Below, piece after piece: positions 53,981 through 63,748 of a stretch of 64,000 bases of DNA; the first letter of the stretch is position 1, and each line of letters opens with the position of its first letter. The translations under genes were made by a program, and so were the position numbers. The notes under the pieces are model-generated. The model was not told where the DNA came from, made no database searches, and saw only the letters and a list, made by a program, of their open reading frames with translations. Source of the stretch: Pseudomonas sp. ABC1 (GTDB taxonomy: Bacteria > Pseudomonadota > Gammaproteobacteria > Pseudomonadales > Pseudomonadaceae); NCBI RefSeq assembly GCF_013395055.1, contig NZ_CP058349.1:1426001-1490000 (forward strand), written 5' to 3'.

Positions 53981-54924
53981 ACCACCCCGGCACCGACGTA
54001 CTCGGCCAGGCCATTGCCTGGCGCGTGCAAATGCTCTCCGGCGACTGCCCGGCCGAGCACCTGGCGGCATGCCAGGCCTGGCGCCAGGCGCACCCGGAAA
54101 ACGAACGGGTGTGGCAGCAACTGGAAAGCCTCAGCCAGGGTTTCAGCGGGCTGCCGCAAACCCTCGCCCATGCCACCCTCGACGGCGCGCAACATGACGC
54201 CAAACGCCGCAAGGCACTGAAACTACTGGGCCTGCTGCTGGCCAGTGGCTCGCTCGGGCTCGGCGCGCAGCAGTTGCGCCCCTGGGAAGACTGGCTGGCG
54301 GATGCCAGCACCGGCACCGGCGAGCGCCGTCGTGTCGAACTCGCCGATGGTGGCCTGCTCTACCTCAACAGCGGCACAGCGGTGGCCTTCGACTACAGCC
54401 CGCAACAACGTCGCCTGCGGCTCTACCATGGCGAAATCCTCGTCCAGACCGCACCCGACCCAAGCCATCGCCCCTTCCAGGTCGACACCGCCCATGGCCG
54501 TGTCACGGCCCTCGGCACACGTTTCCAACTGCGTGACTTCGGTGACCACTGCCTGGCGGCCGTTTACCAGGGCGCGGTCGAGATCGGCACCACTGCCCCA
54601 CACACGCAGCGCCTGGAAGCAGACCAGCAGTGCCTGTTTTCAAAGCAGCACATCTCCACGCCAACCGAAGCGCAGGAAAGCGCCACCAGTTGGATCGAGA
54701 ACAAGCTGGTGGCCAGCTCCATGCCCCTTGGCGAACTGGTCAGCGAATTAGCCCGCCACCGCCCAGGCCTGTTGCGCTGCGCCCCTGACGTCGCCCAGCT
54801 ACCGATTTCCGGCGTCTATCCACTGGGCGACAGTGACAGGGCCCTGCAAGCCATCACCCGGACGCTGCCGGTGCGGCTGGTCTACCGCTCGCCTTATTGG
54901 GTCACGGTGACGGCGGCGGGCTGA
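53977..54924 (+). CDS. FecR-type anti-sigma factor (second unit)
   Basis: A 315-residue protein with cytoplasmic DUF4880 domain (about 8-55; GQAIAWRVQMLSGDCPAEH), one membrane segment (about 80-97; LLGLLLASGSLGLGAQQL) and the periplasmic FecR domain (about 110-210; LADGGLLYLNSGTAVAFDY, HGEILVQTAPDPSHRPF, ALGTRFQLRDFG). It would hold the sigma factor until the receptor signals; its receptor, encoded next, is interrupted. Confidence 0.9.
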   Translation: MNHPGTDVLGQAIAWRVQMLSGDCPAEHLAACQAWRQAHPENERVWQQLESLSQGFSGLPQTLAHATLDGAQHDAKRRKALKLLGLLLASGSLGLGAQQLRPWEDWLADASTGTGERRRVELADGGLLYLNSGTAVAFDYSPQQRRLRLYHGEILVQTAPDPSHRPFQVDTAHGRVTALGTRFQLRDFGDHCLAAVYQGAVEIGTTAPHTQRLEADQQCLFSKQHISTPTEAQESATSWIENKLVASSMPLGELVSELARHRPGLLRCAPDVAQLPISGVYPLGDSDRALQAITRTLPVRLVYRSPYWVTVTAAG

Positions 54925-54986
54925 AAGATTGGATACCGACTGGTGTTTTAAGATTTTTCTGCAGGTTTCACCGACTCGTCCGGCCT

Positions 54987-55022
54987 CCTTTGCGAAACCT
55001 TTCTGCCAACCATTCGCAAAGG
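54987..55022 (+). promoter_or_regulatory. Perfect inverted repeat that covers the ribosome-binding site of the second receptor
   Basis: CCTTTGCGAA (54987-54996) and TTCGCAAAGG (55013-55022) are exact complements around a 16-nt loop. The right arm contains the AAAGG of the Shine-Dalgarno for the ATG at 55030, so a folded leader would hide it. Confidence 0.6.
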
Positions 55023-55029
55023 AACAAAA

Positions 55030-57387
55030 ATGAGAAAACATCCTCGACCCTCGCCATTGGCCAGGCTTGTGCGCAATGCACTGTTCGGCTTGAGCCTGCC
55101 GCTGGCAGGCGTGCCCACCCTGACCCTGGCGGCGCCCCAGCACTACAGCATTCCCGCCAGCAGCCTGGAAAACGCCCTCAACGCATTCGCCCGGCAGAAC
55201 GGCGTCCTGCTCAGTTTCGATCCAGCCCTGACCGCCGGATACGACAGCAAAGGCCTGGATGGCAACTATCACCTGCAGGAAGGATTTACCCGGTTACTCG
55301 AGGGAACCGGACTGCGCCTACTGGTACGGGATGACGGAAGTTATGGCTTGGGGGCTGTATCAAGTGCATTGGAACTGTCATCAGTAGACATTTCCGGCAA
55401 GGCACCTGGCTCGATAACAGAGGGCACCGGCTCTTACACCACTTACTCGACCAGCAGTTCCACACGCATGAACCTGACGCCACAGGAAACACCTCAGGCC
55501 ATAACGGTGCTGACTCGACAGCGATTGGATGACCAGAAACTCGATACATTGATCGATGCGCTTGAAGCCACACCAGGCATCTTCGTCCAGAAAAACTCGA
55601 TTGGACGAGGAGAAGACAGCATCGACATCTATGCTCGTGGCTCCCGTCTGCGTAATTACCAGATCGATGGCGTACCGACATCGGCCGCCGTTGCCCCCTT
55701 TCTAACGAACACCGCGACCTACGATCGTATCGAAGTCATCCGCGGAGCGACGGGCATCATGAATGGGCTGGGGACCCCTGCTGCAACGGTCAACCTGCTT
55801 CGAAAGCGCCCGACCGAAACGCCGCAGAGTTCAGTCACCGCCCAAGCAGGCAGATGGGATCGCTACGGGCTGGGCCTGGATACCTCCGGCGCACTGAACG
55901 ATAACGGCACAGCACGTGCCCGCTTCGTCGCAGACTCCAGCCAACATGGCGCCTGGGTCGATAATTTCGACCAGCAGAATCTGGCGCTGTACGGTATAGG
56001 TGAACTCGACCTGAGCGACCAGACACTGCTTACCATTGGCTTCAGTCATATGACTCAAAAGACTGATTCGCCGATACAGGGGCGCCCTCTTTTCTTCTCC
56101 AATGGCCAGCGCATCAAACTCTCGCCCGAAGACAGCGCCGCACCTAAATGGAGCCACTACGATCAAGACTCGAACAGCGTCTTCACCTCGCTCGAACACC
56201 GTATCGGGGCGAACTGGGTAGCCAAGGTCGAATATAGCCATACACGCTATCGGAAAGACTTAATCGAGCAAGGCATCAGTGGCAGTATCGATGCCGCGAC
56301 GGGAAATAGCATGGAACTCTCACCGTGGCATTCGAAGGGAGAAACCCGCCAGGACAATCTGGACGCCTACACGAGTGGCATTTTTTCCTTGTTCGGACGG
56401 GAGCATGAGTTGATCACTGGCGTCACGCTGACACGTGGACGCTCCAGAAGTGACAACTTTGACCATGATCCAACCAACTACCCTACCTATTTCAATATCT
56501 ACGACTGGGCAAAAACCGCACCTAAACCCACATTCATCAATACGGGCAAATCAAGTTCCCAAGAGCGTCTGTACAGTGCATTCCTGAACGCCCGCTTCCA
56601 ACTCAGCGATGCCACCAGCCTGTTGCTTGGTGGCCGGAGTGCAGACTGGAAACTGGATGAAACATCGAGCCAGCGCAAGGAAGAGGTGTTCGTCCCCTAT
56701 GTGGGGCTTGTCCAGACGCTGGACGATATCTGGTCGGTGTACGGTAGCTACACAAAGATCTTCCAGCCACAGGATGGCGTCGTGTACCTGTATGGAGCGC
56801 CTGGGGCCTCGCCAGATCCCGAACAGGGCGAAGGCTATGAAGTGGGCGTCAAGGCAGGCTTTTACGACGGACGGCTGACCTCCAGCCTCGCACTATTCCA
56901 GATGGATGTGGAAAACCTGGCCTTCTGGAATCGTAATGTTCGCCAATATCAGACCTATGGCGAAACCCGGACACGCGGCGTAGAACTTGAACTCAATGGA
57001 GAACTGACCACAGGCTGGCAAGCGGGTGCCGGTTACGCTTATGCACGGTCGGAGGACGAAAACGGAGAACGTACGCTAAGACGCCTACCAAGCCACAGCC
57101 TGAAACTGTTCACCACTTATCGCCTGCCCGGCCATTGGGACAAAGCCACAATTGGCGGAGGCGTCAATTGGTAGAGCGCCATTCACAGCAGTGAAAACCT
57201 GGACTACAGGCAAGGCAGCGTAGCGGTAGTCAATCTGATGTCTCGTTACGAGGTGAGCAGTAATCTGACTGTCTCGTTCAATCTGAACAATGCCCTGAAC
57301 AAAGAGTACTTTTCGACGGTGGCCAGCAACTACGGCACGTTCGAAGCCCCGCGTAACTTGACGGCAGCGATCAAATACAGCTTCTGA
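55030..57387 (+). pseudogene. TonB-dependent receptor with signalling domain (second unit), interrupted by an in-frame TAG
   Basis: Reading from ATG 55030 the frame encodes a signal peptide (about 1-35), STN domain (about 37-110), linker ITEGTGSYTTY, plug (ETPQAITVLTRQRLDDQK, LEATPGIFVQK, EVIRGATGIMNG) and most of a barrel, then stops at TAG 57172-57174 after residue 714 (GGGVNW). Translation past it continues in frame for 70 residues with receptor character (SRYEVSSNLTVSFNLNNALN, then APRNLTAAIKYSF) to TGA 57385-57387, a normal C-terminal strand ending in Phe. The first receptor of the window has WQSK at the same place, so CAG to TAG is the likely change. Product truncated and probably not assembled, unless suppressed or a read error. 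Confidence 0.9.
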
Positions 57388-57400
57388 TTCGTAAGTGCAT

Positions 57401-57446
57401 CGAGGCGCAGGATAGATCGTGCCCTAACGCTCCATCCTGCGCCTCG
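57401..57446. terminator. 13-bp inverted repeat between the receptor pseudogene and the NYN gene
   Basis: CGAGGCGCAGGAT pairs with ATCCTGCGCCTCG across a 20-nt loop, between two converging stop codons. No clear T-run; probably a bidirectional transcription stop. Confidence 0.6.
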
Positions 57447-57448
57447 TA

Positions 57449-57922
57449 CTACCGCAACAGCAGCCGCCCTTCGATCGGCACATAGCGATCCGCGGCGCGG
57501 ATCAGCGACTGTGCCGTCAACCCCGGTACGCCATAGGCGGTGGCATGCACGCCATCGCGCCGCACCCGCTCCAGCAGCAGGTCGAAATCACCGTCGCCCG
57601 AGGCCAGCACCACCGCGTCCACGCGGGCAGCCGCATCCAGTACGTCGATGGTGATACCCACGTCCCAGTCGCCCTTGGCCGAGCCATCGCTGCGCTGGAT
57701 ATAAGGTTTGAGCCGCACGACGAACCCCAGGTTGCGCAGGATTCGCTGGAACTGCTGCTGCTTGGCGTCGCCCCGCTCGATGGCATAGGCATAGGCTTCG
57801 ACGATCGTCCCCTGACGACTGACATCCGCCCACAGGGCGGTGTAGTCGAAGTGACAGGCATGGGCCTGACGCACCGTGTAATAGAGGTTCTGGACATCGG
57901 CGAACAGGGCGATTTTTTTCAC
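57449..57922 (-). CDS. NYN-domain (LabA/DUF88) putative ribonuclease
   Basis: A 157-residue PIN-like NYN domain protein. Acidic active-site positions: FADVQNLYY near the start, KGDWDVGITIDVLD in the middle and ASGDGDFDLLLERVR, followed by the C-terminal GVPGLTAQSLIRAADRYVPI typical for this family. Such proteins are thought to be RNases; target unknown. The GTG at 57922 (VKKIALFADVQNL) has GAGG six bases upstream; an ATG 19 codons earlier (57979) is the alternative. No partner gene beside it. Confidence 0.82.
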   Translation of the reverse strand: MKKIALFADVQNLYYTVRQAHACHFDYTALWADVSRQGTIVEAYAYAIERGDAKQQQFQRILRNLGFVVRLKPYIQRSDGSAKGDWDVGITIDVLDAAARVDAVVLASGDGDFDLLLERVRRDGVHATAYGVPGLTAQSLIRAADRYVPIEGRLLLR

Positions 57923-58130
57923 GCAAAGCCTCGAAGGGAGCGACCGGCCCATCCCTGCGAACGGGGATCGGTCATGCAATCAGTAGACAAGGCGGCCTCG
58001 GCGAACCAGGCCAGGAAAGACGCTGTCGCGAAGACGCGGGTGACGCAATGGCTCATGGCCATCCAGGCGGATCAATTTACTGGACTCTCCCCAGATAGAA
58101 CTGAGGGAAGCTGAGCAATACCCGACTCGA

Positions 58131-60164
58131 TCACTCTGCTACTTCGCCCGTACGCCGCCATGGCAACAGCAAACAGAAGGCCACTATGCCAGCCTCCCCC
58201 GCAGCTTCCAAACGCACCTCGCCACCGAGCATCCTGGCAATGCGCCGCACCAGGTAAAGCCCCAGCCCGGCTCCCGGACTCAACTGGGCCGCCTGACCCC
58301 TGAAGTACTTCTGGAACAGCCGTGCACGCTCCTCATCGCCGATGGCATCGCCACCATTGATGACGCGGAAGCTGACGAACTCACCCTGCCCCGTCACCTC
58401 GAGCGTGACCGGCTCATGCTCCGGCGCATGGCGGTCGGCATTGGCCAGCAGGTTACGCAGGGCGATACGCAACAGCCCACTGTCGCAATACAGCTCTGGC
58501 CCCGGCAGTCGATAGTCCAGGTGGATGCGCCCGGTGGCGAACTCGTCCTGTAGGCTAGCGAGCAGGCACGGCAGGCCGAAATGCGCCAGCCGTGGCTCGG
58601 CCTGGGTCTCCGTCATGCGCTCATCGCTCAGGTAATCGTCCACCAGCGCCAGCAGGCGTTGGGAAGCCTTGCGGATATGCTGGCAACGCTCCTGGTTGCG
58701 CTGCTCGACAGGGTCCAGCGTGCCGCCCAGGCGCTGTGCCGTCGTGGTGATGATGGCCAGTGGGGTGCGGAACTCATGGGACACCATCGCGACGAAATCG
58801 CGCTGCTCTTCGCGCACTTGCCGCTCCAGTGACAGCGCGTTGCGCAACTCCTGCTCCAGGCACTCGCGCCGCCCGATTTCCTCACGCAGCTCCGAGGTAC
58901 GCTGCATGACCTGCTGCTCCAACCGCTCGCTGTGTTGCTGGGCCAACTCGGCCAGCAACATGCCCTGGGCCCGGTCATGCTCGCGCCGCTGGCGATGGTA
59001 GCGCGAGACGATGCGCAAGCTGATCAGCCCCATGTACCACATCGCCCCGACACTCGAGGCATGCTCGGTCCAGGTGTTGACCGGCAGGTAGCCAAGGTTG
59101 CGCAGGAAGCCGATGAGAATACCGACATAGAACACACCGAATGCCAACAGGAAGAACCGGGCCGGCACATACCCTCGCAGGCACAGCCGCACCGCGAGCA
59201 GTGTCAGGAAGAGAATCGCCAGCAGGGCGACCGTCTGGGCCGGCGCCATGGCCCAGCCGTAATACCCCAGCAGGACCACAATCCCCATCAATCCGGCAAA
59301 CAGGCTGCACAGGCGGAATACCCAACGTACGGCCCGTGGGTACAGTGCCTGCAACTCCAGTTGGCGCATCGCCAGCAGCAGGCCGACCGGCAGGCCAATG
59401 ATGAGTGCGACCCCCAGCAGGCGATCGCTCCACCAGACGGGCAATCCGGTGGCCTGCTGGATCAGGCCAAGGGACAGGGTCTCGCTGAGCACGCCAGTGA
59501 CGACATAAGTGAGGAACAGGCCGCTGTCGCGGGCGGACGTCAGTCGCCAGAACACCGCGAAGGAGCAGATAAGCAGCAGGTAGAAACCGAAGTACACACC
59601 GGAGAACAGCGCCTCGCGCCGGGAGTGGTCGTTGAACGCCTGCTGCTCCCAGATATCCAGGCGCACCGCCAGGGCATTCTTGCTCTGCAAGCGCACCATC
59701 AGGCGCTGCTCGCTGTGCACCAAAGGCGGCAGCAGAAATGCCGGGCTGCGGTTCTCCACCGGCCAGAGAGCACGCGGCACATTCTCGCCACTGAGGCCGA
59801 TCAGCCGCCATTGCTCGCCATCGCGCAGATAGACCTGCACATCGTCGAGCAGTGCATTGCTCAATGACAGCACCCAGTTGCGCCGTGCATCCGCCGCCGT
59901 CCGCAGGTCCAGGCGCAGCCAGATCGTCACCGGGCTGAACCCCGCACTCAAGCCATGCGGCAGTGGCTGCCAATCGGATGCGGCATCCACATCCGTCACG
60001 CTCATTCGCCCACTGGGGTCGTCGAAACGCTCCAGATACCCGGAGGTCGAGGAGGAATGCATGTCGCTTTCCAGACGCAAGGCATCCGCCAGCACCCCGA
60101 CCGGCAGGCACAGGCAGAACCACAGCGACAGCACACGCAACAGGATCGAAGACACGGGGAACAC
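58131..60164 (-). CDS. 7TMR-DISM sensor histidine kinase
   Basis: About 677 residues. An export signal (LWFCLCLPVGVLADA), a periplasmic 7TMR-DISMED2-type sensing domain (about 35-170), seven membrane helices (about 180-385), a coiled coil with SERLEQQVMQRTSELREE, HisKA with His463 in FVAMVSHEFRTPL, and HATPase (RIALRNLLANADRHA, GLGLYLVRRIA). Ligand unknown. The start is unsettled: the frame opens with TTG at 60200, GTG at 60164 is used here, and further GTG/TTG codons nearer the signal peptide are possible; none has a clear ribosome-binding site. No response regulator lies next to it. Confidence 0.85.
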   Translation of the reverse strand: MFPVSSILLRVLSLWFCLCLPVGVLADALRLESDMHSSSTSGYLERFDDPSGRMSVTDVDAASDWQPLPHGLSAGFSPVTIWLRLDLRTAADARRNWVLSLSNALLDDVQVYLRDGEQWRLIGLSGENVPRALWPVENRSPAFLLPPLVHSEQRLMVRLQSKNALAVRLDIWEQQAFNDHSRREALFSGVYFGFYLLLICSFAVFWRLTSARDSGLFLTYVVTGVLSETLSLGLIQQATGLPVWWSDRLLGVALIIGLPVGLLLAMRQLELQALYPRAVRWVFRLCSLFAGLMGIVVLLGYYGWAMAPAQTVALLAILFLTLLAVRLCLRGYVPARFFLLAFGVFYVGILIGFLRNLGYLPVNTWTEHASSVGAMWYMGLISLRIVSRYHRQRREHDRAQGMLLAELAQQHSERLEQQVMQRTSELREEIGRRECLEQELRNALSLERQVREEQRDFVAMVSHEFRTPLAIITTTAQRLGGTLDPVEQRNQERCQHIRKASQRLLALVDDYLSDERMTETQAEPRLAHFGLPCLLASLQDEFATGRIHLDYRLPGPELYCDSGLLRIALRNLLANADRHAPEHEPVTLEVTGQGEFVSFRVINGGDAIGDEERARLFQKYFRGQAAQLSPGAGLGLYLVRRIARMLGGEVRLEAAGEAGIVAFCLLLPWRRTGEVAE

Positions 60165-60242
60165 CGCAAAAGATAAAGACGCCCGGCAGCGGGCCAACAA
60201 GCCAGGGCATGGTTGGGGCAGGCCCCTACAGGCCTTGCGCCG

Positions 60243-60263
60243 GGCTCATAGTGTAAATGAGCC
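60243..60263. promoter_or_regulatory. Palindrome in the divergent region of the sensor kinase and pncB
   Basis: GGCTCAT-AGTGTAA-ATGAGCC, 7-bp arms, 100 nt before the pncB ATG. Possible operator; no regulator family recognised. Confidence 0.35.
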
Positions 60264-60363
60264 TTTGCCCAGCATTGCATCCAATATCGTGTCGCGGGCA
60301 CCGTCGCTCTCGACATGCGAGAATCCCGCCACCCTCACGCACGACCTGGACACGGAGCCCGCC

Positions 60364-61569
60364 ATGACCCAAGCCTTTTCCGAACGCATCGTACAAAGCC
60401 TGCTGGACACCGACTTCTACAAGCTGACCATGATGCAGGCCGTGCTGCACCACTACCCCAATGCGGAGGTGGAATGGGCCTTTCGCAGCCGCTCCGGCGA
60501 AAACCTGGCGCCGTACCTGGACGCCGTGCGCGAACAGTTGGAAGCCTTGAGCGAACTGAGAATGCAACCCGAGGAACTGGCCTTCCTCGAAGACATTCCC
60601 TACATGCAACCGGACTTCATCCGCTTCCTCGGCCTGTTCCGCTTCGACCTGCGCTACGTGCGGATCGGCGTCGAACAGGGCGAACTGGTGATCCGCCTGC
60701 GCGGCCCCTGGCTGCATGTGATCCTGTTCGAGATTCCCCTGCTGGCGATCATCAGCGAAGTCCGCAACCGCGCCCTGTACCCGCACGTCCAGCTGGAACA
60801 GGCTCATGCGCGGCTGGAAGAAAAATACCTGTGGCTGCAACAACAGATGACGCCGGAGGAGCTGACCGGCTTCACCCTGGCAGACTTCGGCACCCGTCGG
60901 CGCTTCTCCTACGCCGTGCAGGCGATGGTGGTGGACAGCCTGCGGCGGGACTTTCCTGGCCATTTCGCCGGCACCAGCAACGTGCACCTGGCGCGGACCC
61001 TTAGCGTGAAACCGATGGGCACCATGGCGCACGAGTGGATCATGGCCCACCAGCAACTCGGCCCGCGCCTGATCGACAGCCAGGTCGCCGCGCTCGACTG
61101 CTGGGCCAGGGAATACCGGGGCGCACTGGGCACGGCACTGACCGACTGCATCACCATGGATGCCTTCCTGGCCGACTTCGACCTGTACTTCGCCAAGCTG
61201 TTCGACGGTTTGCGCCACGACTCCGGCGACCCATTGGCGTGGGCGGAGAAGGCCATCGCCCACTACCGCAAGCTGGGCATCGACCCCATGACGCGCAACC
61301 TGGTGTTCTCCGACGGGCTGGACTTCCCCACCTCGCTGGCCCTGTACCGGGCGCTGGCGGGGCGTTGCCGGGTCAGCTTCGGCATCGGCACCAACCTGAC
61401 CTGCGACATTCCGGGCGTCACACCGACCAACATGGTGATCAAGATGACCCGCTGCAATGGCCAACCGGTGGCAAAGATTTCAGACTCGCCAGGCAAGACC
61501 ATGTGCGAGGACGAGGCGTTCGTCGCCTACCTGCAACATGTCTTCAAGGTCAGGCCCGTGGCAGGCTGA
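60364..61569 (+). CDS. pncB: Nicotinate phosphoribosyltransferase PncB
   Basis: A 401-residue enzyme of the Preiss-Handler pathway that joins nicotinate to PRPP. Start MTQAFSERIVQSLLDTDFYKLTM; VEWAFRSRSGENL, TLADFGTRRRFSY, catalytic-loop FAGTSNVHLART, KPMGTMAHEWIMAHQ and the PRPP-site FSDGLDFPTSLALY are present. The open frame extends far upstream, but ATG 60364 is the conserved start. Its last 20 bases overlap the end of the converging diguanylate cyclase gene. Confidence 0.95.
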   Translation: MTQAFSERIVQSLLDTDFYKLTMMQAVLHHYPNAEVEWAFRSRSGENLAPYLDAVREQLEALSELRMQPEELAFLEDIPYMQPDFIRFLGLFRFDLRYVRIGVEQGELVIRLRGPWLHVILFEIPLLAIISEVRNRALYPHVQLEQAHARLEEKYLWLQQQMTPEELTGFTLADFGTRRRFSYAVQAMVVDSLRRDFPGHFAGTSNVHLARTLSVKPMGTMAHEWIMAHQQLGPRLIDSQVAALDCWAREYRGALGTALTDCITMDAFLADFDLYFAKLFDGLRHDSGDPLAWAEKAIAHYRKLGIDPMTRNLVFSDGLDFPTSLALYRALAGRCRVSFGIGTNLTCDIPGVTPTNMVIKMTRCNGQPVAKISDSPGKTMCEDEAFVAYLQHVFKVRPVAG

Positions 61570-62743
61570 ACAGGGTTTCACCCTCGCTCTCGTCCTGCCA
61601 GCACAGGCGATTGCGCCCGCTGCTCTTGGCCAGGTACATGCGCCGGTCAGCCAGCTCCAGCAGCGACTGGTAGTCCTCGCAGCCATCGAAGCAACGCTCG
61701 GCCAGGCCGAGGCTGGCGGTCAGCGGCTGGCCGTCAGGGCGCGTGCCCAGTCCCTTGCTCAGCAAGCGCTGCAAGGCTTGCTGAGCCTGCTGTATATCCG
61801 TGTCCGGCATGATCAGCAGGAACTCCTCGCCCCCCCAGCGCAACAGGCTGTCGCTGCCGCGCAGGCTGCCGAGCATATTCTTGGTGGCCTCACGCAAGAC
61901 CCGGTCGCCGGCCTCGTGCCCGAACTGGTCATTGACCGCCTTGAAGTGGTCGAGGTCGATGAACACCAGGGACAGGCAACCATTCCTGCGCTTCACCGCA
62001 TTCCATTGCAGGCCGAGGATTTCCTCGCCACTGCCACGCGACAGAATCCCGGTCAGCGGGTCACGCACCGCCTGGCGCACCAGCGCGATCATGAACGCCA
62101 GTTGGCTCATGCTGGCCAGCGCGGTCACGCCGGCGATCAGCGCCAGCAGCCAGAAGCCGCCAGCGAAGGACGGCCAGTTCAACGTCGCCCAGTTCAGGTA
62201 GCCGGCCAGCCCCTGGGCCAACAGCAGCACGCTGGCCAGGACCAGGTTTTCCTTGAGCGTCAGCGGGAAGATCGCCAGCCCCGCCATCAGCACGAACGGC
62301 AGGAAGGCATAACCGGTGGCCACCATCGCCGAGAAACTGGTCAGGTGCTGGCCGCCCAGCAGGGTGTGCGAGGCGATATAGAAGAGTGTCGGAATGGCGA
62401 ACAACAGAGTCATCGAGCGGTAGGCATCGAGCATGTTGCCGCGTGGCCGGTAGAACAGCAGCAGGCAGACGAAGGCCAGGCTGGCCACTATGCGGCAGGT
62501 GGCCAGCCCCATCCACAACGGATAACTGAACACCACGAGGTCGACCAACCCCCAGAGCGGCGTCAATACGGCGAACAGGAAGGCGAACAAGCGCACCCGA
62601 TTGACGATCAGCGTCGCCCGTCGCCGATTGAGGATCAGCGAGTGCTTCTTCGGCGAAAGCAGTTGCCCCAGTTCGGTGTTTTCCAGCTCACTGGGAAGAA
62701 GAGAAGTCAGACGGTGGATAAACGAGTCGCACGATGCAGCCAT
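61550..62743 (-). CDS. Membrane-bound diguanylate cyclase (GGDEF)
   Basis: A 397-residue protein: five to six membrane helices (about 48-225) followed by a GGDEF domain (about 230-385). DPLTGILSRGSG opens the domain, FIDLDHFKAVNDQFGHEAGD is the metal/GTP site, the active-site loop is GGEEF (about 305-309), and the product-inhibition I-site RxxD is present as RGSD five residues before it. It should make c-di-GMP and be feedback-controlled. Signal sensed by the membrane part unknown. Converges on pncB with a 20-base overlap. Confidence 0.9.
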   Translation of the reverse strand: MAASCDSFIHRLTSLLPSELENTELGQLLSPKKHSLILNRRRATLIVNRVRLFAFLFAVLTPLWGLVDLVVFSYPLWMGLATCRIVASLAFVCLLLFYRPRGNMLDAYRSMTLLFAIPTLFYIASHTLLGGQHLTSFSAMVATGYAFLPFVLMAGLAIFPLTLKENLVLASVLLLAQGLAGYLNWATLNWPSFAGGFWLLALIAGVTALASMSQLAFMIALVRQAVRDPLTGILSRGSGEEILGLQWNAVKRRNGCLSLVFIDLDHFKAVNDQFGHEAGDRVLREATKNMLGSLRGSDSLLRWGGEEFLLIMPDTDIQQAQQALQRLLSKGLGTRPDGQPLTASLGLAERCFDGCEDYQSLLELADRRMYLAKSSGRNRLCWQDESEGETLFSLPRA

Positions 62744-62887
62744 GGATTACCAGCCAGAAAGTCCGCCACGCCCCCGAATAGGGCAAAAGTGCCCCGATGA
62801 TATCACCGGGACATGACAACAGAATATTCACAACTGAAACTTCCATGCACAGCGGGCGCTGTCAGCCAGTCCATTGACGCAGCTCAA

Positions 62888-63748
62888 TCAACGCGCATTC
62901 AACTGGCCCTGCAGATTGGCGAGCTGGCTTTGCAGCGCATTGATATTGCGTGTGACCTGGGCCCGGAAAGCGTCGAACTCGGCAGTGTCGATCCCCGCGC
63001 CACTGGCCGGGCGATTCTCCAGTTCGCTGCGCAGCACCAGCAGGTCCTGCTCCAGCCGGCTGATGGCCTGGGTGGGATTGCTGCGCGCCTTGAGGGCGGC
63101 AACGTCCTTGCCAAGCCCGTCCAGCGTTGCGGCATTCTGCTTCTGCCCAGCCAGGCTCTGCGCCTGCTCGTCGAGCTGTCTGGTGACCTTGGCCAGCGCC
63201 TCTTTCAGCGCCTTCTGCTCGCCCTGCAACGCACGCTGGCCTTCATCGAGGGACTTCTGCCGCTCACCGCCTTCACTCAACGCGCGCTCCTGCTCCTGCA
63301 GGCGCTGGTCATGATTGCCCTGGCGGCCCTGCACACTCTTCTGCTCGGTCGCCACGGCCTGCTGTTGCTGGGTGATTTCGAGCAACTGGCTTTCCAGTCG
63401 CTTGATGCGCAACTTGAGCGCTTCGCTCTCGGTGTTGACGCTGGACTCGGCGGCCACCACCTTGCCGGAAATGTCCTGCAAGCGGCCGGCGGCATCTTCG
63501 CTGATGCGCGCGAAACTCTCCTGGGTCGCAACCAGGCGCATGTTGAGCAGGCCGATCTGCTGGAAACTCCACCAGCCCAGTACACCGAAGGAAATCAGCA
63601 ACGCCGCGATGACGCACCACAGGACGCCTGTCCCGGCGCCCGTCCCCGGGCGTTTCTCGGGCTCGGCGCGTCCCGGTTCTGCATCACGCTCGCCTGCCGT
63701 ACCCAGGCTGGGGACATCATCCAGTTCATCGCGGGCATCATTACGCAT
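62888..63748 (-). CDS. Coiled-coil inner-membrane protein of unknown function
   Basis: A 286-residue protein: acidic, Pro/Gly-rich cytoplasmic N-terminus (about residues 1-40), one membrane helix (about 41-64; GVLWCVIAALLISFGVLG) and a periplasmic coiled coil almost to the end (about 75-280) rich in Gln, Glu, Leu and Ala. No enzymatic motif. The layout resembles scaffold or septum-associated proteins, but I do not recognise a family. Divergent from a response-regulator gene. Confidence 0.75.
   Translation of the reverse strand: MRNDARDELDDVPSLGTAGERDAEPGRAEPEKRPGTGAGTGVLWCVIAALLISFGVLGWWSFQQIGLLNMRLVATQESFARISEDAAGRLQDISGKVVAAESSVNTESEALKLRIKRLESQLLEITQQQQAVATEQKSVQGRQGNHDQRLQEQERALSEGGERQKSLDEGQRALQGEQKALKEALAKVTRQLDEQAQSLAGQKQNAATLDGLGKDVAALKARSNPTQAISRLEQDLLVLRSELENRPASGAGIDTAEFDAFRAQVTRNINALQSQLANLQGQLNAR

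Noticed and set aside
57172..57174. TAG as the natural end of a short 714-residue receptor
   Set aside because: A barrel ending at GGGVNW would lack its last strands and terminal Phe; both are encoded in frame directly after the TAG.
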